The position numbers were made by a program, and so were the translations under genes. From contig NZ_AUEH01000001.1 of NCBI RefSeq assembly GCF_000425885.1, positions 186,001 to 250,000 on the forward strand: a stretch of DNA of 64,000 nt, written 5' to 3'. The notes below the pieces were generated by a model, which ran no database searches, was not told the DNA's origin, and saw only the letters and a program-made list of their open reading frames with translations. Below, one piece after another: positions 1 through 8,826 of the stretch. Source of the stretch: Schleiferilactobacillus harbinensis DSM 16991 (lineage in GTDB: Bacteria > Bacillota > Bacilli > Lactobacillales > Lactobacillaceae). The stretch's first letter is position 1, and each line of letters opens with the position of its first letter.

Positions 1-50
1 ACCTGGCTGATTTTGCAGAGGATTAGTAGAAGAGGGAGCGGATGCCGGCC

Positions 51-1010
51 ATGACGACCATCGTAGAACAACCGTATTTAGACTTGCTGACGCAAATTTT
101 GGCAACGGGGCACCACAAGACAGACCGGACTCAGACTGGGACGATGAGTCTCTTTGGACCGCAGATGCGCTTTGATTTAAGTCAGGGGTTTCCACTGTTG
201 ACAACGAAGCGGGTGCCGTTCGGCTTGATCAAGAGCGAATTGCTCTGGTTTCTGCACGGGGACACCAATATTCGCTTTCTGCTCCAGCATAAGAATCATA
301 TCTGGGACGAATGGGCCTTTGCCCGCTACGTCGCCAGTGATGCCTATACCGGTCCGGACATGACGGATTTTGGCCATCGCCGGCTGAACGATCCGGCCTT
401 TGCTGAACGCTATGCGGCGGTGCATCACGACTTTTGCGAGCAAATTTTGACCGATGATACCTTCGCTGCCCGGTTCGGCGATCTGGGCCACATTTACGGG
501 TACCAGTGGCGCCACTGGCGGACCAGTCAGGGGGAGACCATAGATCAATTGGCTGACGTGATTGAGCAAATCAAGACCCATCCCGATTCCCGGCGGTTGA
601 TCGTAACCGCCTGGAATCCCGAGGATGTGCCGACGATGGCCCTGCCGCCCTGCCACACGATGTTCCAGTTCTACGTGGCCGACGGCAAGCTGTCCTGTCA
701 GCTCTATCAGCGCAGCGCCGACATGTTCCTAGGCATCCCGTTCAATATTGCCAGCTATGCGCTGCTGACCCATTTAGTGGCGGCTCAGACCGGTCTGCAG
801 GTGGGCGAGTTCGTCCATACGCTGGGGGATGCGCACATTTATGCCAATCACGCGGCGGCGGTCCAGGAACTGCTGACGCGGACGCCGCAAGCAGCGCCGA
901 CGCTGACGATCAAGCCGGATGTCGCAGACATTTTCTCCTACACCATGGCCGATATTCACGTGGAAAATTACACACCGGCTCCGGCGATCAAAGCGCCGGT
1001 GGCGGTTTAA
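51..1010 (+). CDS. thyA: Thymidylate synthase
   Basis: Converts dUMP to dTMP using 5,10-methylene-tetrahydrofolate, releasing dihydrofolate. About 319 residues, the long form with the roughly 50-residue insertion known from L. casei, and very similar to that enzyme along its length. The active-site motif [10 protein letters not shown] is present with catalytic Cys at about residue 201; the folate/dUMP motif [13 protein letters not shown] follows and the C-terminus ends in the conserved APVAV. An in-frame ATG at 42 sits only 3 nt after the purine-rich AGAGGGAG, so the ATG at 51, which also fits the family N-terminus, is preferred. It is followed 32 nt later by dihydrofolate reductase, which recycles its product; the two probably form one transcript. 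Confidence 0.97.
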   Translation: MTTIVEQPYLDLLTQILATGHHKTDRTQTGTMSLFGPQMRFDLSQGFPLLTTKRVPFGLIKSELLWFLHGDTNIRFLLQHKNHIWDEWAFARYVASDAYTGPDMTDFGHRRLNDPAFAERYAAVHHDFCEQILTDDTFAARFGDLGHIYGYQWRHWRTSQGETIDQLADVIEQIKTHPDSRRLIVTAWNPEDVPTMALPPCHTMFQFYVADGKLSCQLYQRSADMFLGIPFNIASYALLTHLVAAQTGLQVGEFVHTLGDAHIYANHAAAVQELLTRTPQAAPTLTIKPDVADIFSYTMADIHVENYTPAPAIKAPVAV

Positions 1011-1042
1011 GATCCTGCTTTTTCAGAAAGGGGTAGAGATTG

Positions 1043-1534
1043 ATGTTAGCTTTTATTTGGGCGGAAGACCGCAACCATTTGATCGGTACCGATGACCACT
1101 TGCCGTGGCACTTGCCGGATGATTTACACTATTTTAAGAAAATCACTGAAGGCCACACCATCCTCATGGGCCGGCGGACCTGGGATTCTTTACCCACCAA
1201 ACCGCTGCCGAACCGAACTAGTATTGTTCTGACTCACCGGCCGATCACCACGCCCGGCGTGACTACTCTGGGGGATGTCGCGGCGGTCCAGGCGTATATT
1301 CAAGACCATGCCGCCGAGACGATCTTCATCATTGGCGGGCGCTCCTTGTTTGCCGCCTTCATGAATCAAGTGGATCGCTTATACGTGACTCGCATTGATC
1401 ATGAGTTTCCCGCTGGCGACACATACATGGTGCCGTGGGATCAAAACGACTTTCAAGAGATTAAGCGGACACCTGGGCAGGTCAGCGAAAAAGCACCGTG
1501 GCCCCACGCCTTTGTGGTCTATGCCCGGCACTGA
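1043..1534 (+). CDS. folA: Dihydrofolate reductase
   Basis: Reduces dihydrofolate to tetrahydrofolate with NADPH, completing the thymidylate cycle with the upstream thyA. About 163 residues, the normal size for the bacterial chromosomal enzyme and close to the L. casei protein. Visible are the N-terminal strand MLAFIWAEDRNHLIG, the substrate segment LPWHLPDDLHYF carrying the catalytic Asp (residue 27 here), the cofactor loop MGRRTWDSLP and the second cofactor glycine motif IIGGRSLF. An upstream in-frame TTG at 1040 exists, but ATG at 1043 preceded by AAAGGGG at about 8 nt is the better start. Nothing suggests a mobile trimethoprim-resistance type; this is the housekeeping gene. Confidence 0.96.
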   Translation: MLAFIWAEDRNHLIGTDDHLPWHLPDDLHYFKKITEGHTILMGRRTWDSLPTKPLPNRTSIVLTHRPITTPGVTTLGDVAAVQAYIQDHAAETIFIIGGRSLFAAFMNQVDRLYVTRIDHEFPAGDTYMVPWDQNDFQEIKRTPGQVSEKAPWPHAFVVYARH

Positions 1535-1535
1535 T

Positions 1536-1564
1536 TTGGTGCCGGAGGGTCCCTTTGGTATAAT
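1536..1564 (+). promoter_or_regulatory. Promoter upstream of degV-like gene
   Basis: A perfect -10 box TATAAT at 1559-1564 is preceded with a 17-bp spacer by TTGGTG at 1536-1541 (3 to 4 matches to TTGACA). It lies immediately after the dihydrofolate reductase stop codon and 38 nt before the next start, so degV and the following genes can be transcribed independently of thyA-dfr. Confidence 0.7.
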
Positions 1565-1601
1565 GGACCTCGAATGTCAATTGCGAAGGGCAGGATGAAC
1601 G

Positions 1602-2447
1602 ATGACGATCAAGATCGTGACGGACTCCTCAGTGGAGCTGACACCGGCAGAAATTAAACAGTATGATATCCACATTGTGCCATTGAATATAACAATCGAT
1701 GGGCAGAATTACGTGGATGGGCGTGATATTACGAAGGCCGCCTTTATGCCCAAAATGGCGGCGGCCAAGGCACTGCCCACCACTTCCCAGCCGGCCATCG
1801 GAGATTTCTTGACGGTTTACGATAAGCTGGGCCAGACTGGTGACGAGATCCTGGCCATCCACATGACCGAGGCTTTGTCCGGGACAGTGAATGCCGCTCG
1901 CCAGGCCGGCGTGATCTCCACCAGCAACGTGACGGTGGTCGATAGCGGGTCGATTGACCGCGGGCTGGCCTTTCAAGTGCTCACAGCCGGCAAGATGATC
2001 GCTGAAGGGGCCGAGATGCCGGCGATTCTCAAACGGCTGGCGGCGATCAAAGCGCACACTAAGGTGTATGTTGCGGTGTCCACGCTGGCTAATCTGGTCA
2101 AAGGCGGCCGAGTCAGCCGGACCGTGGGGCTGGTGTCCTCGCTGCTGAATATCAAAGTGGTCTTGGAGTTAACCAGCAGCGGCTTGGACGTCGTGGTCAA
2201 AGGCCGCGGGCAAAAGACGCTGACGAAGTTCGTGGACAGCCAAGTTACGGCCCTCAGTCAGATGAGCGACGTGGCCGGGGTCGGCATTCCCTATGCCGGG
2301 GACAAGCCCTTTGCGGAGCAGATTGGCCGGGATATCCAGGCCGTTTTGCCAGACACGCCGATCCTGGTATCGCCCACCAGCCCAATTGTAGCGACCCACA
2401 CCGGGCCGGGCGCGTTTGCGATTATCTACTACACGGATCCGGAATAA
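1602..2447 (+). CDS. DegV family fatty-acid-binding protein
   Basis: About 281 residues matching the DegV fold: N-terminal KIVTDSSVELTPAE, the TTSQPAIGDF lipid head-group segment, the HMTEALSGTVNAA motif and the VKGGRVSR loop. DegV proteins bind a single fatty acid; in Firmicutes several paralogues (FakB-like) present fatty acids to the kinase FakA for phosphorylation and entry into phospholipid synthesis. No FakA gene is in the window. Its own promoter lies just upstream and the start ATG has GAAGGGCAGGA ahead of it. A second, more distant DegV paralogue is encoded at 55.3-56.2 kb. Family assignment is firm; which lipid it binds is not deducible. Confidence 0.92.
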   Translation: MTIKIVTDSSVELTPAEIKQYDIHIVPLNITIDGQNYVDGRDITKAAFMPKMAAAKALPTTSQPAIGDFLTVYDKLGQTGDEILAIHMTEALSGTVNAARQAGVISTSNVTVVDSGSIDRGLAFQVLTAGKMIAEGAEMPAILKRLAAIKAHTKVYVAVSTLANLVKGGRVSRTVGLVSSLLNIKVVLELTSSGLDVVVKGRGQKTLTKFVDSQVTALSQMSDVAGVGIPYAGDKPFAEQIGRDIQAVLPDTPILVSPTSPIVATHTGPGAFAIIYYTDPE

Positions 2448-2553
2448 CGAGTGATACAGGGGACAGGGACAAAAGTCGCTTTGGCACTGGACACGCCAGA
2501 CTCGAATTTTGCCTCAGTCCCTCTTTTTCAATTAACGAAAGGAACGAGTAACG

Positions 2554-3423
2554 ATGAAGAAGTTAGGCCGCTGGCTGGTGAATATTGCCCTCTTGGCCGC
2601 TGTCACGGCAGTAGTGAGTACGCTGCTGCTCGCCGTTGTTCCTGCCGCTGACCTGGCCAACGTCACCCCCAAGGGCCAAACCGCGCCGGCCGGGAAGACC
2701 TATAACTTAGTGGCCATCGGTGATTCCCTAACTTACGGGACCGGCGATGAGGCCAATCAAGGCGGCTTCGTCGGCCAGACCGTTCAACGCCTCCAAAGCG
2801 ATGATGATCTGCGGGTCAATAGCGTGAACTTTGGCCATCCCGGCGATACTGCGCAGCAGATTCTGACCCGGGTGGAAAAACAGCCGGCGATTGCAAAAAA
2901 CGTGAAACAGGCTGATCTGATCACGATCACTGCTGGCGGCAATGATTTGATGCAAACATTGATGAAAAATGGCGCGGACCTGAACAGTCGGGATGTAACC
3001 AAAGCCGAGGCAGCGTTTGGCAAGAATATGGAAAAAATGGTCACGACTTTGCGCAGTCAGAACGCGCACGCACCAATTTACATCTTGGGCGTGTACAACC
3101 CGTTCTATGTGTATTTTTCCCAAGTGACGCAACTGCAGACGATCATGCATGGTTTCAATCAACGTACCAAGACAATGGTCAAGCGCATGGCCAATGTATA
3201 TTACGTGGATGTGGACAGCGTGCTGACCAAGGGTGACGGGACGGTGGCCAAGAGCGGCAAGGTGACCAGTGCCAAGTCGCTCCAGGAGCAGATCGCCGAC
3301 AACGATTCCACCAATCCGTATTTGTCGACCAGCGATCACTTCCATCCGAATCATATCGGCTATGGCCGGATGACGGATCAATTATTGAAGGTATTAAAGA
3401 AAACGAAGGGACAGTGGCAATAG
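2554..3423 (+). CDS. Secreted/membrane-anchored SGNH (GDSL) hydrolase
   Basis: About 289 residues. An N-terminal hydrophobic segment (residues about 8-32) acts as signal or anchor, putting the enzyme outside the membrane. The SGNH blocks are all visible: block I IGDSLTYGTGD with nucleophilic Ser, block III GGND, and block V DHFHPNHIGY with catalytic Asp and His. It resembles the YpmR group of Firmicutes, whose natural ester substrate is not established. The start ATG follows AAAGGA. It overlaps the next gene (YpmS-like), a pairing also seen in other Firmicutes, implying co-expression. The 106 nt before it contain no clear gene; a weak GGGAC/GTCCC stem followed by a T-run may be a terminator for degV. 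Confidence 0.93.
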   Translation: MKKLGRWLVNIALLAAVTAVVSTLLLAVVPAADLANVTPKGQTAPAGKTYNLVAIGDSLTYGTGDEANQGGFVGQTVQRLQSDDDLRVNSVNFGHPGDTAQQILTRVEKQPAIAKNVKQADLITITAGGNDLMQTLMKNGADLNSRDVTKAEAAFGKNMEKMVTTLRSQNAHAPIYILGVYNPFYVYFSQVTQLQTIMHGFNQRTKTMVKRMANVYYVDVDSVLTKGDGTVAKSGKVTSAKSLQEQIADNDSTNPYLSTSDHFHPNHIGYGRMTDQLLKVLKKTKGQWQ

Positions 3424-4070
3424 TGCAGCAAAGCAACACCCGGACGGCTGAAAAAGCGAAGAAGAAACCGGCAGTGCCCGCGGCTAAAGGGCCGAGAAAG
3501 CCGCACAATCCCTGGCGCTGGGCATTCTTGATCCTGGCCGGGATCGTTTTGGGATGCGGTATTTTTCTTGGTGTCCGGATTTTCACTCCGGCCGCGAATA
3601 CCCCTAAGGTGACTCAAGTCGCCGGGGCGCCTTCGCTGACGGTGGCCTTGAACCGCAAGCAGATCAACCAGCTGACCCAGCACTACCTGGATGATTATTT
3701 AAAGGACAGCAAGATCAAGTACCAGCTGCGGGTCGAAGAGACGAGTGTCTTGTTGATCGGTACGGTGAAATTTTTGGGCAGTTCGATTCAATTCAATTTG
3801 GTACTGACCCCCTATGTTCAGGATAATGGCGATGTGCAGCTGCGGGCGAAGCAGCTGGCTATCGGCAGTTTAAACGTGCCGGTCAACTTTGTCTTGAGTT
3901 TTGTCCAATCCAGTTATAAGCTGCCCAAATGGGTCTCGGTGGATCAAAAGCACGAGACTATCATGCTGCACCTTACGCGGTTCAAGACCGCTGGCGGGTT
4001 CCAGATCACAGCCAAACGCTTGGATTTTGCGGCTGATCAATTTGTGTTTAACGTATATTTACCCGATTAA
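3414..4070 (+). CDS. YpmS-like DUF2140 membrane protein
   Basis: About 218 residues (215 if the GTG at 3423 is used). A Lys/Ala/Pro-rich cytoplasmic N-terminus precedes one transmembrane helix at about residues 34-56; the rest is a predicted extracytoplasmic beta-rich domain typical of YpmS/DUF2140. The start overlaps the end of the SGNH hydrolase gene: GTG 3414 lies inside it and GTG 3423 forms a TAGTG overlap with its stop; which is used is uncertain. Function of the family is unknown; constant association with YpmR-like hydrolases suggests a joint envelope role (inference). Confidence 0.85.
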   Translation: MAIVQQSNTRTAEKAKKKPAVPAAKGPRKPHNPWRWAFLILAGIVLGCGIFLGVRIFTPAANTPKVTQVAGAPSLTVALNRKQINQLTQHYLDDYLKDSKIKYQLRVEETSVLLIGTVKFLGSSIQFNLVLTPYVQDNGDVQLRAKQLAIGSLNVPVNFVLSFVQSSYKLPKWVSVDQKHETIMLHLTRFKTAGGFQITAKRLDFAADQFVFNVYLPD

Positions 4071-4081
4071 AGGAGGCCGCT

Positions 4082-4315
4082 ATGGCGCACCAAAAACGCA
4101 GTTTTTATTTTTGGTTGATGACCCAGCGCAATTCGGAAAGTGTTGACGAAGTCGCGCAGTTTGCTAATAACGCCTTCTTTGATCAGGCTTTTCCGAAGCA
4201 GAGCCATGACTACGACGAACTCAGCAATTATCTGGAATTGAACGCCGGGTATTTGCCCAGTATGACGATTTTTGACGACGCCTATCGCGCCTATCTGGAT
4301 CAGGATAGTATTTAG
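4082..4315 (+). CDS. YozE/UPF0346 SAM-like fold protein
   Basis: A 77-residue cytoplasmic protein matching the YozE_SAM_like family: FYFWLMTQR, the [20 protein letters not shown] helix region and the [19 protein letters not shown] segment. The ribosome-binding site AAAGGAGG overlaps the stop region of the preceding gene, with ATG 5 nt on, so translation is likely coupled. The family is conserved in Firmicutes, has a sterile-alpha-motif-like structure, and has no established function. Confidence 0.9.
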   Translation: MAHQKRSFYFWLMTQRNSESVDEVAQFANNAFFDQAFPKQSHDYDELSNYLELNAGYLPSMTIFDDAYRAYLDQDSI

Positions 4316-4338
4316 ACATAGAGAGCAGGAAACGATGA

Positions 4339-5841
4339 ATGGCTAAGGATAATGAGCATCCAGAAAATCCGGCGCAGGTACCGCCCACGCCTGAAGAAAA
4401 GCCGGTCAAACGGTATCGGCTGCGTACGGTGATCATCACCGGGGCCGCCGCGCTGATCATTGGCGCTGGTGGGACCGTGGGGGCGGGCGCCTTGTATTTG
4501 CATCAGCAAAACGCCCAGGCTGATGCGGATGTGACCTACGTACCCAATTCCTTCAAAGATCTGTTGAAGGTCTACAGTGATGTCAAAAACAATTATTACA
4601 TCAAGACCAGCGACACTAAGCTGGTCACTGGGGCCATCAACGGGATGCTCAAGACCCTGAACGATCCATTTTCCCAATACCTGCAAGGCAGTGACGCTAA
4701 AGAGCTGAACACGACGATTTCCGGGTCCTTTGAAGGTATCGGTGCTGAAATCAGTCAAGCCGACGGCCACATTCAAATTGTCTCCCCGATCAAGGGCAGT
4801 CCGGCGGACAAAGCCGGGTTGAAGGCTAAGGACATCATTACCGCGATTGACGGCAAGAGCACCCAGGGCTGGTCCACGACTAAGGCTTCCAGCACGATTC
4901 GAGGCAAGAAAGGGACCAGTGTTACGCTGGCCATTAAACGGGGCAGTGATACCTTTAATATCACCATCAAACGCGGCGTCGTGCCGCTGACCACCGTGAC
5001 TGGCGAACTGTCTGACCAGAATAAAAAGGTCGGCGTGATCAGCATCACCCAATTTGCGGACAATACCAATAAAGAACTCAAGAAGTCGATCACTAGTCTG
5101 CGCAAACAAGGGGCCAAGTCCTTTGTCATTGATCTGCGGCAAAATCCTGGCGGGTTGCTGCCCCAGGCTTTGGAAACGGCCAGTATGTTTTTGAAGGACG
5201 GGCAGCGGATCATGCAGGTTCAGCAGCGCGACAGCAAACCGGAGATTTTTACCGCTGGCAAGGAATACGATGACGGCTTCAAAGTGACCGAACCCGTCAC
5301 CGTGCTGATTGATTCGGGCAGTGCCTCTGCTTCGGAAATTTTCTCCGGCGCGTTGCAGGAATCCCGCCGGACCAAACTGATCGGGGAGAAGTCCTTCGGT
5401 AAGGGCGTCGTGCAGACTGTGTCGCAACTTTCTGGCGATAGCGAAGTGAAGATCACCACGGCCAAATGGTTGACGCAGTCCGGCGGCTGGATTCAAAAGA
5501 AGGGTCTGACTCCGGATATTAAGGTCAGCTATCCAGCGTATGCCTCTTGGCCGCTGCTGAATACGAAAAAGGTCAACAAGCCGGGGACAGTGGCGACAGA
5601 TATTGCCACGGCCCAGAAGATTCTGAATCTGAGCGGGGCTAAGCTGACACAGACTGCCGGCTACTTTGACAGTGCGACGGAAACAGCGCTGAAGGCCTTC
5701 CAGACGCAGCAAAAGATCACCGTCAGCGGTGAGTTGGATAGCGCGACGAAGACGGCCTTGAACAACTACGTGTATGCCCAGGCAACGAAGAGCGATCCGA
5801 TGCTGACAAAGGCGGTGGAGACCGTCGCGGCAGAAAAATAA
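4339..5841 (+). CDS. S41 C-terminal processing peptidase (CtpA/CtpB-like)
   Basis: A 500-residue membrane-anchored serine protease. Order: short cytoplasmic N-terminus, one transmembrane helix at about residues 30-52, a PDZ domain (about 105-195, with GSFEGIGAE and GSPADKAGLKAKDII), the S41 catalytic domain with GSASASEIFSGAL (nucleophilic Ser) and GEKSFGKGVVQT (Lys base), and a C-terminal peptidoglycan-binding-type repeat (about 425-485, YFDSATETALKAFQ). The PDZ selects C-terminal tails of substrates at the outer membrane face; the last domain should hold it at the wall. Start ATG is 4339, since the ATG at 4335 hits a stop after two codons. Substrate unknown. Confidence 0.94.
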   Translation: MAKDNEHPENPAQVPPTPEEKPVKRYRLRTVIITGAAALIIGAGGTVGAGALYLHQQNAQADADVTYVPNSFKDLLKVYSDVKNNYYIKTSDTKLVTGAINGMLKTLNDPFSQYLQGSDAKELNTTISGSFEGIGAEISQADGHIQIVSPIKGSPADKAGLKAKDIITAIDGKSTQGWSTTKASSTIRGKKGTSVTLAIKRGSDTFNITIKRGVVPLTTVTGELSDQNKKVGVISITQFADNTNKELKKSITSLRKQGAKSFVIDLRQNPGGLLPQALETASMFLKDGQRIMQVQQRDSKPEIFTAGKEYDDGFKVTEPVTVLIDSGSASASEIFSGALQESRRTKLIGEKSFGKGVVQTVSQLSGDSEVKITTAKWLTQSGGWIQKKGLTPDIKVSYPAYASWPLLNTKKVNKPGTVATDIATAQKILNLSGAKLTQTAGYFDSATETALKAFQTQQKITVSGELDSATKTALNNYVYAQATKSDPMLTKAVETVAAEK

Positions 5842-5877
5842 TTCAGTAGAACAAGACAGAAAGGAATGATGCCCGCC

Positions 5878-6726
5878 ATGGCGACTATTCAGTGGTATCC
5901 CGGCCATATGGCGAAAGCCCGCCGGCAGGTGACGGAAGCATTGACCAAGGTAGATATTATCTACGAAATCGTCGATGCCCGCGTGCCGGAGTCATCCCGC
6001 AACCCGTTGCTGGATGAAATTGGTCAAGGCAAAAAACGATTATTGGTTTTGAACAAAGCAGATTTGGCCAATCCGGCGGCGACCCAGGGCTTTATCGAAT
6101 ACTATCAAGCCCAAGGGTTGCCGGCGGTGGCTATTGATGCCCAGCACACGAAGGGGATTCAGCGGATCATCGCCGAGACCCATACGGTTTTAGCCGACTA
6201 TATTGATCGCCAGAAGACCAAAGGCGTGCGCAACGTCTTGCTGCGGGCGATGTGTGTCGGGGTGCCCAACGTGGGCAAATCGACGATCCTCAATCGCTTA
6301 GCTGGTCGGAATATTGCCCAAACTGGCAATACACCGGGGGTGACCCGGGCCCAGCAATGGATCAAGACCGGTGAAGACATTAGTTTGTTGGATACCCCGG
6401 GGATTCTTTGGCCCAAGTTTGAGGACCCCCTGGTGGGCAAGAAGCTGGCGTTGACTGGGGGCATCAAGGATACGTTATTCCATGCGGATGACGTCGCATT
6501 ATTTGCGCTTGAAACGCTAGTCGCCCAAGTGCCTGATGAAGTAAAGCACCTTTATCGGGTGACAGACGCCGACTTGCAACAGGACCTGCCTGACTTGTTA
6601 ATGACAATGACGGCGCGGCTGGGATTCAAAGACGACTATGACCGGACCAGCTGGGTCATCATCAACGATGTGCGCAAGGGTAAACTCGGCCGGTTCACTT
6701 GGGATGCGGTGCCGCAGCATGCCTAA
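5878..6726 (+). CDS. rbgA: Ribosome biogenesis GTPase RbgA (YlqF)
   Basis: Circularly permuted GTPase needed for late assembly of the 50S subunit. About 282 residues, normal length. Motif order is the permuted one: G4 NKAD near residue 55, then G1 GVPNVGKST near 130, then G3 [10 protein letters not shown] near 175. The N-terminus [17 protein letters not shown] is the family signature, which favours ATG 5878 over the two in-frame ATGs at 5866 and 5869 that sit directly on the Shine-Dalgarno AAGGA (5861-5865). It overlaps rnhB by 8 nt, the arrangement known from B. subtilis and lactobacilli. Confidence 0.96.
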   Translation: MATIQWYPGHMAKARRQVTEALTKVDIIYEIVDARVPESSRNPLLDEIGQGKKRLLVLNKADLANPAATQGFIEYYQAQGLPAVAIDAQHTKGIQRIIAETHTVLADYIDRQKTKGVRNVLLRAMCVGVPNVGKSTILNRLAGRNIAQTGNTPGVTRAQQWIKTGEDISLLDTPGILWPKFEDPLVGKKLALTGGIKDTLFHADDVALFALETLVAQVPDEVKHLYRVTDADLQQDLPDLLMTMTARLGFKDDYDRTSWVIINDVRKGKLGRFTWDAVPQHA

Positions 6727-7495
6727 GCCGATGTCAGTGGCCGCGTTAAGAAAGGCTTTGCAAACCGGGGCTTTGGATGCGGCGGCGATTGCTGCGCTGG
6801 CCAGTGATGATCGGGCCGGTGCGCGTCAGCTCTATGCCCAATACCAGCGGCAGCAGGCCAAATTGACCGCAGAGCGGGCGTCATTTACCCACCGGCTGCA
6901 TTTTGAACATGAATTGTGGCCAACCTATCCGACTATTGCCGGCATCGATGAGGTGGGGCGCGGCCCATTAGCCGGACCGGTGGTGACCTGTGCCGCCGTT
7001 TTACCGCCCAGTGTCGATTTACTGCTGGTCAACGACTCAAAACAGCTCACGCCGGAAAGGCGGCTGGCCCTGTTCAGTAAAATTATGGCTGAAGCGGTGG
7101 ATGTGGCCCTGGGCATTGCCACACCGGCGGAGATCGATCGCTATAATATTTATCACGCCACGGAAATCGCCATGGCCCGGGCGGTTCAGGCTCTTTGGCA
7201 GCAACCGGATTATCTGTTGGTGGATGCCATGCACGTGCCGGTGACGATCCCCCAGCGCAAGCTGATCAAAGGGGATGCCCGCTCCGTGAGTATTGGTGCG
7301 GCCAGCATTATTGCCAAAGTGTGCCGGGATCGATTGATGGATACGTATGATCAGGTCTATCCGGGCTATGGATTTATCCACAATGCTGGCTACGGGACGG
7401 CGGAACATTTAGCCGGACTGCGTCAGTTAGGCGTGACCCCAATTCACCGCCGCTCCTTTGCGCCGGTCCAAGCGGCATTGCACCATGAACTTTAG
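6719..7495 (+). CDS. rnhB: Ribonuclease HII
   Basis: Removes ribonucleotides misincorporated in DNA and RNA primers by cleaving RNA in RNA:DNA hybrids. About 258 residues, with the N-terminal helical extension (residues 1-70) common to Firmicutes RNase HII, followed by the catalytic core: [13 protein letters not shown] with the first acidic pair, [15 protein letters not shown] (third acidic residue) and [21 protein letters not shown] 6719 overlaps the end of rbgA by 8 nt; ATG 6731 (MSVAAL) is an alternative. No good ribosome-binding site is visible, consistent with translational coupling to rbgA. Confidence 0.95.
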   Translation: MPKPMSVAALRKALQTGALDAAAIAALASDDRAGARQLYAQYQRQQAKLTAERASFTHRLHFEHELWPTYPTIAGIDEVGRGPLAGPVVTCAAVLPPSVDLLLVNDSKQLTPERRLALFSKIMAEAVDVALGIATPAEIDRYNIYHATEIAMARAVQALWQQPDYLLVDAMHVPVTIPQRKLIKGDARSVSIGAASIIAKVCRDRLMDTYDQVYPGYGFIHNAGYGTAEHLAGLRQLGVTPIHRRSFAPVQAALHHEL

Positions 7496-7503
7496 TTTTC
7501 AAG

Positions 7504-7539
7504 CAATTCCTGCGTAATGTACAATTCCTGCGTAATGTA
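7504..7539. repeat. Perfect 18-bp tandem repeat upstream of dprA
   Basis: Two adjacent identical copies of CAATTCCTGCGTAATGTA at 7504-7521 and 7522-7539, starting 8 nt after the rnhB stop and ending 39 nt before the dprA start. No third copy was noticed elsewhere in the window. Exact tandem duplication in a promoter-sized gap suggests a paired protein-binding site or recent slippage duplication. Confidence 0.9.
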
Positions 7540-7578
7540 AGGGTAGCAACTACTCGATATTACGGAGGTTTTTTTTAT

Positions 7579-8448
7579 ATGGATGCCCGCACCAGTTTAT
7601 GCCAACTCTTTCTCTCTGGCGCCTTTACCAATTATCAATTGCTGCTCCTGGCCCGGCACGCGGCCGATTTCCCCCACTGGCAGCCTTGGCTGGCGGCGGG
7701 GCAGAGGAGAACAAAGCCCGCTAAGTGTGCCCAGCAAACAGCGATCTTGACCGCTGTCTTAGCGGACCGGCCAGTCGCGCCGCCAATCGCCGCCGGGACC
7801 CAACTGCTGACGGTGCTGGATTCGGCGTATCCCTTGCGTCTGCTGGAGATTTACGATCCGCCGGCGGTGCTCCATTGTGCCGGCCATTTGGCTTTGCTGA
7901 CTCAGCGCACCGTGGGGGTCGTGGGTACCCGGACCTGTTCGGCCTATGGTCAGGCGGCTGCGGCCGCCCTGGTTCCGCCGCTGTGCGCCGCAGACGTGGT
8001 CATCGTTTCCGGTTTAGCCCGAGGCATCGACAGTCTGGCCCATCGCTTGGCCATGGGTGCCGCCGGCAGCACCATTGGCGTGATCGGCAATGGGTTGACT
8101 CATTTTTATTCCCGAGAGCATACTGCCTTGCAGCAAGTGATGATGCACGACCAGCTGGTGCTCAGCCCATTTCCGCCAACTACGCCGCCACGGCCATACC
8201 AATTTCCCCAGCGGAACCGGATCATTGCCGGATTGAGCCACACCTTACTGGTTATCGAAGCCCGTGAACGCAGCGGCAGTCTGATTACCGCTTCCTTAGC
8301 TCAAGATGCCAATCGCCTCGTCGCCGCTGTCCCCGGCCGCATCTGCGACCCGCTTTCTGCTGGATGTAATGCTTTAATCGCGGACGGGGCAATCCCTGTG
8401 CGCAGTGCCGCGGATCTATTGCGGGAACTGCCGGATAAGGCGTTTTAG
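7579..8448 (+). CDS. dprA: DNA processing protein DprA
   Basis: Loads RecA on incoming single-stranded DNA during natural transformation. About 289 residues: N-terminal helical region (1-70), then the Rossmann-like DprA/Smf domain with RTVGVVGTRTCSAYG, SGLARGIDSLAH, the GNGL loop, FPQRNRIIAGLS and ERSGSLITA motifs, all intact; a C-terminal winged-helix domain appears short or absent, as in many lactobacilli. A strong GGAGGT precedes the ATG. It sits between rnhB and topA, the usual lactobacillar position. The 18-bp tandem repeat and a sequence ACTCGATATTAC occupy its upstream gap; whether a competence sigma factor acts there cannot be decided from this sequence. Confidence 0.95.
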   Translation: MDARTSLCQLFLSGAFTNYQLLLLARHAADFPHWQPWLAAGQRRTKPAKCAQQTAILTAVLADRPVAPPIAAGTQLLTVLDSAYPLRLLEIYDPPAVLHCAGHLALLTQRTVGVVGTRTCSAYGQAAAAALVPPLCAADVVIVSGLARGIDSLAHRLAMGAAGSTIGVIGNGLTHFYSREHTALQQVMMHDQLVLSPFPPTTPPRPYQFPQRNRIIAGLSHTLLVIEARERSGSLITASLAQDANRLVAAVPGRICDPLSAGCNALIADGAIPVRSAADLLRELPDKAF

Positions 8449-8561
8449 ACGCCACTGGTTGACGGGTGTGCTATGGTTTTGGGTGGAAGTGGGAATGAGT
8501 GAGGAGATTGTTAAGGGGCTTGGATGTTTGGCCGTTTATCTTTTACAATGTGTCTAGTGCC

Positions 8562-8580
8562 GCAATTTGCGGAGCGTTAG
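8562..8580 (+). repeat. Copy A of the 19-base palindrome-associated motif
   Basis: GCAATTTGCGGAGCGTTAG matches 15 of 19 positions with the identical motif found at 21714-21732 and 29078-29096. As in those cases it lies in a gene-free gap containing a long palindrome (8621-8732), here 40 nt upstream of it. Confidence 0.55.
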
Positions 8581-8620
8581 CATGGCAGTGCAGGAGACCA
8601 AGCAATTTTTCCGCGTAAAC

Positions 8621-8732
8621 GGGCTCAGGCCGGCAGAAGCTAGGGCGTAAGAGCCAAGGCGCCAAAAACCTAAGTGCGGGTTTTCGGCGCCTTGGCTCTT
8701 ACGCCTACGCTTCTGACCGCCGGCCTGAGCCC
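8621..8732. repeat. Long inverted repeat (112 nt) between dprA and topA
   Basis: The arms include a perfect 20-bp match between 8644-8663 (beginning GGCGTAAGAGCC) and 8686-8705, and a perfect 14-bp outer match GGGCTCAGGCCGGC (8621-8634) with 8719-8732, with few mismatches between. The apex contains AAAAACC/GGTTTT. Transcribed, it would fold into a very stable single hairpin. There is no T-run at its base, so it is not a typical terminator, although it follows dprA. The remaining gap (8449-8620) shows no gene. It may be a mobile palindromic element or a transcription/processing barrier. Confidence 0.85.
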
Positions 8733-8739
8733 TCTCCAT

Positions 8740-8769
8740 TTGACTTCCTCCTCACCCTTCCTCTATAGT
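8740..8769 (+). promoter_or_regulatory. Probable topA promoter
   Basis: TTGACT (8740-8745), 18-bp spacer, TATAGT (8764-8769), about 57 nt before the topA start and just after the long palindrome. Both boxes have five of six consensus bases or close to it. Confidence 0.65.
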
Positions 8770-8826
8770 ATGTAACGACTTGTTCAAGCATATTCGATTG
8801 TTTATTTATGGAAGGAAGTTTTGTGA

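Noticed and set aside
2448-2553. Small ORF (66 codons from 2451) between degV and the SGNH hydrolase
   Set aside because: It runs out of frame into the hydrolase gene, has no ribosome site, and its peptide lacks any recognisable feature.
4312-5907. 531-codon open frame antisense to the CtpA-like gene
   Set aside because: Shadow frame caused by GC-rich codons; no ribosome site or recognisable protein, and the plus-strand protease is unmistakable.
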